Source: Komagataeibacter medellinensis NBRC 3288 (lineage in GTDB: Bacteria; Pseudomonadota; Alphaproteobacteria; Acetobacterales; Acetobacteraceae). From it: a stretch of 64,000 nucleotides of DNA. The notes under the pieces were generated by a model. That model did no database searches. It saw only the letters and a list, made by a program, of their open reading frames with translations, and was not told the DNA's origin. Below, one piece after another: positions 63,389-64,000 of the stretch. The translations under genes and the position numbers were made by a program. Positions within the stretch are counted from its first letter, which is position 1, and each line of letters begins with the position of its first letter. Location: the NCBI RefSeq assembly GCF_000182745.2, contig NC_016027.1, positions 2,138,001 to 2,202,000 on the forward strand, given 5' to 3'.

Positions 63389-63727
63389 TCAGTCCTTAAC
63401 GGTATCCACCGCATCCAGCACACGGCTGGAATAGACAATGGCGGCCCCTGCGTTCAGGGCTACGGCAACGCCCAGTGCCTCGGCTATTTCCTCCTTGGTG
63501 GCGCCGGCTTTCACGGCGGCGGTGGAATGGACGGAGATGCACCCATCGCACCGGGTGGTCACGGCAACTGCCAGCGCAATCAGTTCACGGGTCTTGGCAT
63601 CCAGCTTGCCGGTTTTCGCGGCCGCGCCGTCGAGTGTCTGGAGTCCCTTCAGCGTATCGGGCGAAAGGGTGGCAAAGGCGCGGACGGACTCGCCCAGATG
63701 GGCGCGGTAGGCGTTCCAGTCAGTCAT
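63389..63727 (-). CDS. AhpD-like carboxymuconolactone decarboxylase-family protein
   Basis: 112 residues, all helical, with the AhpD-like CxxC-x3-H motif VTTRCDGCISVHSTAAVKAG and the conserved LDAKTRELIALAVAVT lead-in, EEIAEALGVAVALNAGAAIV end. Such proteins act as peroxide-reducing partners or thiol enzymes. ATG 63727 or the adjacent ATG 63730 is the start. A dyad-poor 120-bp gap separates it from the next, divergent gene. Confidence 0.85.
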   Translation of the reverse strand: MTDWNAYRAHLGESVRAFATLSPDTLKGLQTLDGAAAKTGKLDAKTRELIALAVAVTTRCDGCISVHSTAAVKAGATKEEIAEALGVAVALNAGAAIVYSSRVLDAVDTVKD

Positions 63728-63847
63728 CACAAACTCTCCATTTCGAATGCTTTTAGTTCACCAGATGGAGAGAACCCCTGTCATGACACAGTTTAGCGAG
63801 TTTGTGCCCTTGAAGGGGTTTTTTGAACGGACTATCGCCAGATTATT

Positions 63848-64000
63848 ATGAACATGGACATAGCCCCCGCCCGCCCGTCCTCTGCGGCGTTGCCCGCAGG
63901 TACCGGCCCCTTCGCCGCCTATGAGGCCCGCGTGGCTTCAGGCCGTCTTGATCGTGATCCCGAGCAGGAAAAGGCTGCCCGCAGGCTGGACCGCCTGTGG
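63848..64000 (+). CDS. zapE: cell division protein ZapE (AFG1-like ATPase), N-terminal part, cut by window edge
   Basis: The first 51 codons run off the right edge. GPFAAYEARVASGRLDRDPE QEKAARRLDRLW fits the AFG1/ZapE N-terminal signature (Y-x3-V-x2-G-x-L-x2-D-x2-Q), a P-loop ATPase modulating FtsZ rings. The Walker motifs lie outside the window, so the call is based on this short signature only. It is divergent from the AhpD-like gene. Confidence 0.7.
   Translation, partial: MNMDIAPARPSSAALPAGTGPFAAYEARVASGRLDRDPEQEKAARRLDRLW

Noticed and set aside
63760-63847. CCCTT-GA-AGGGG followed by TTTTTT before zapE
   Set aside because: Stem of only four to five base pairs with almost no loop; too weak to call a terminator.
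1-64000. CRISPR arrays, insertion sequences, prophage, rRNA operons
   Set aside because: None seen: no regularly spaced repeats, no transposase or integrase-like proteins, no rRNA motifs.

Overview
The window looks like chromosomal DNA of an acetic acid bacterium (Alphaproteobacteria, Acetobacteraceae), most like the Komagataeibacter/Novacetimonas/Gluconacetobacter group. This rests on high GC content, alphaproteobacterial gene order (rimP-nusA-ylxR/L7Ae-infB-rbfA, aroQ-accB-accC, sdhCDAB, tsaB-rimI-mucR-fur-olsB-lnt), a MucR/Ros regulator, ornithine-lipid synthesis, and protein sequences recognised from memory. No database search was possible, so genus is an inference. I see no rRNA, tRNA, CRISPR array, prophage, insertion sequence or plasmid function.

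Layout. 1-5.5 kb: start of an M20 peptidase (cut by the left edge), lapA-pyrF-trpF, a Gly/Tyr/Pro-rich exported protein, and divergent dciA and mutY. 5.6-12.3 kb: hemH, the aroQ-accB-accC operon (reverse), an RlpA-like protein, a YihY-type membrane protein, and a type III ornithine decarboxylase behind a long structured leader. 12.3-18.4 kb: a CopC-like protein, ccmAB, aconitase and a LysR regulator. 18.5-21.5 kb: an unrecognised three-gene membrane cassette built round a membrane-anchored single-ring ClpB-like AAA+ ATPase. 21.5-32.7 kb: the translation/RNA block rimP-nusA-ylxR/L7Ae-infB-rbfA, then truB-rpsO-pnp, interrupted by a reverse-strand MCE-domain gene. 32.8-42 kb: a nitronate-monooxygenase-like flavoprotein, rdgB-rph divergent from hrcA, an aldo/keto reductase, PBP1A and prfB, which carries a programmed +1 frameshift. 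42-47.3 kb: a TonB-like stub, exbB, a TPR exported protein and an OmpR/EnvZ pair. 47.3-54.8 kb: nifU-like, rutE-like, tsaB, rimI, tusA-like, mucR, fur, olsB, lnt, an XRE regulator and a tyrosine phosphatase. 54.8-64 kb: sdhCDAB, asd, zwf, a Spy-like protein, a second Gly/Tyr/Pro-rich protein, a 2OG-Fe(II) oxygenase, an AhpD-like protein and the start of zapE.

Most genes are core housekeeping: ribosome assembly and translation, RNA turnover, TCA cycle (acnA, sdh), NADPH supply (zwf), fatty-acid, haem, nucleotide and amino-acid synthesis, and envelope building. Many are packed with ATGA overlaps. Between them lies a dispersed intergenic element of about 80 bp, with seven recognisable copies and one fragment, each with two inner hairpins inside an outer inverted repeat, mostly just behind stop codons. 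This repeat family and the AAA+ membrane cassette are the least explained parts of the window.
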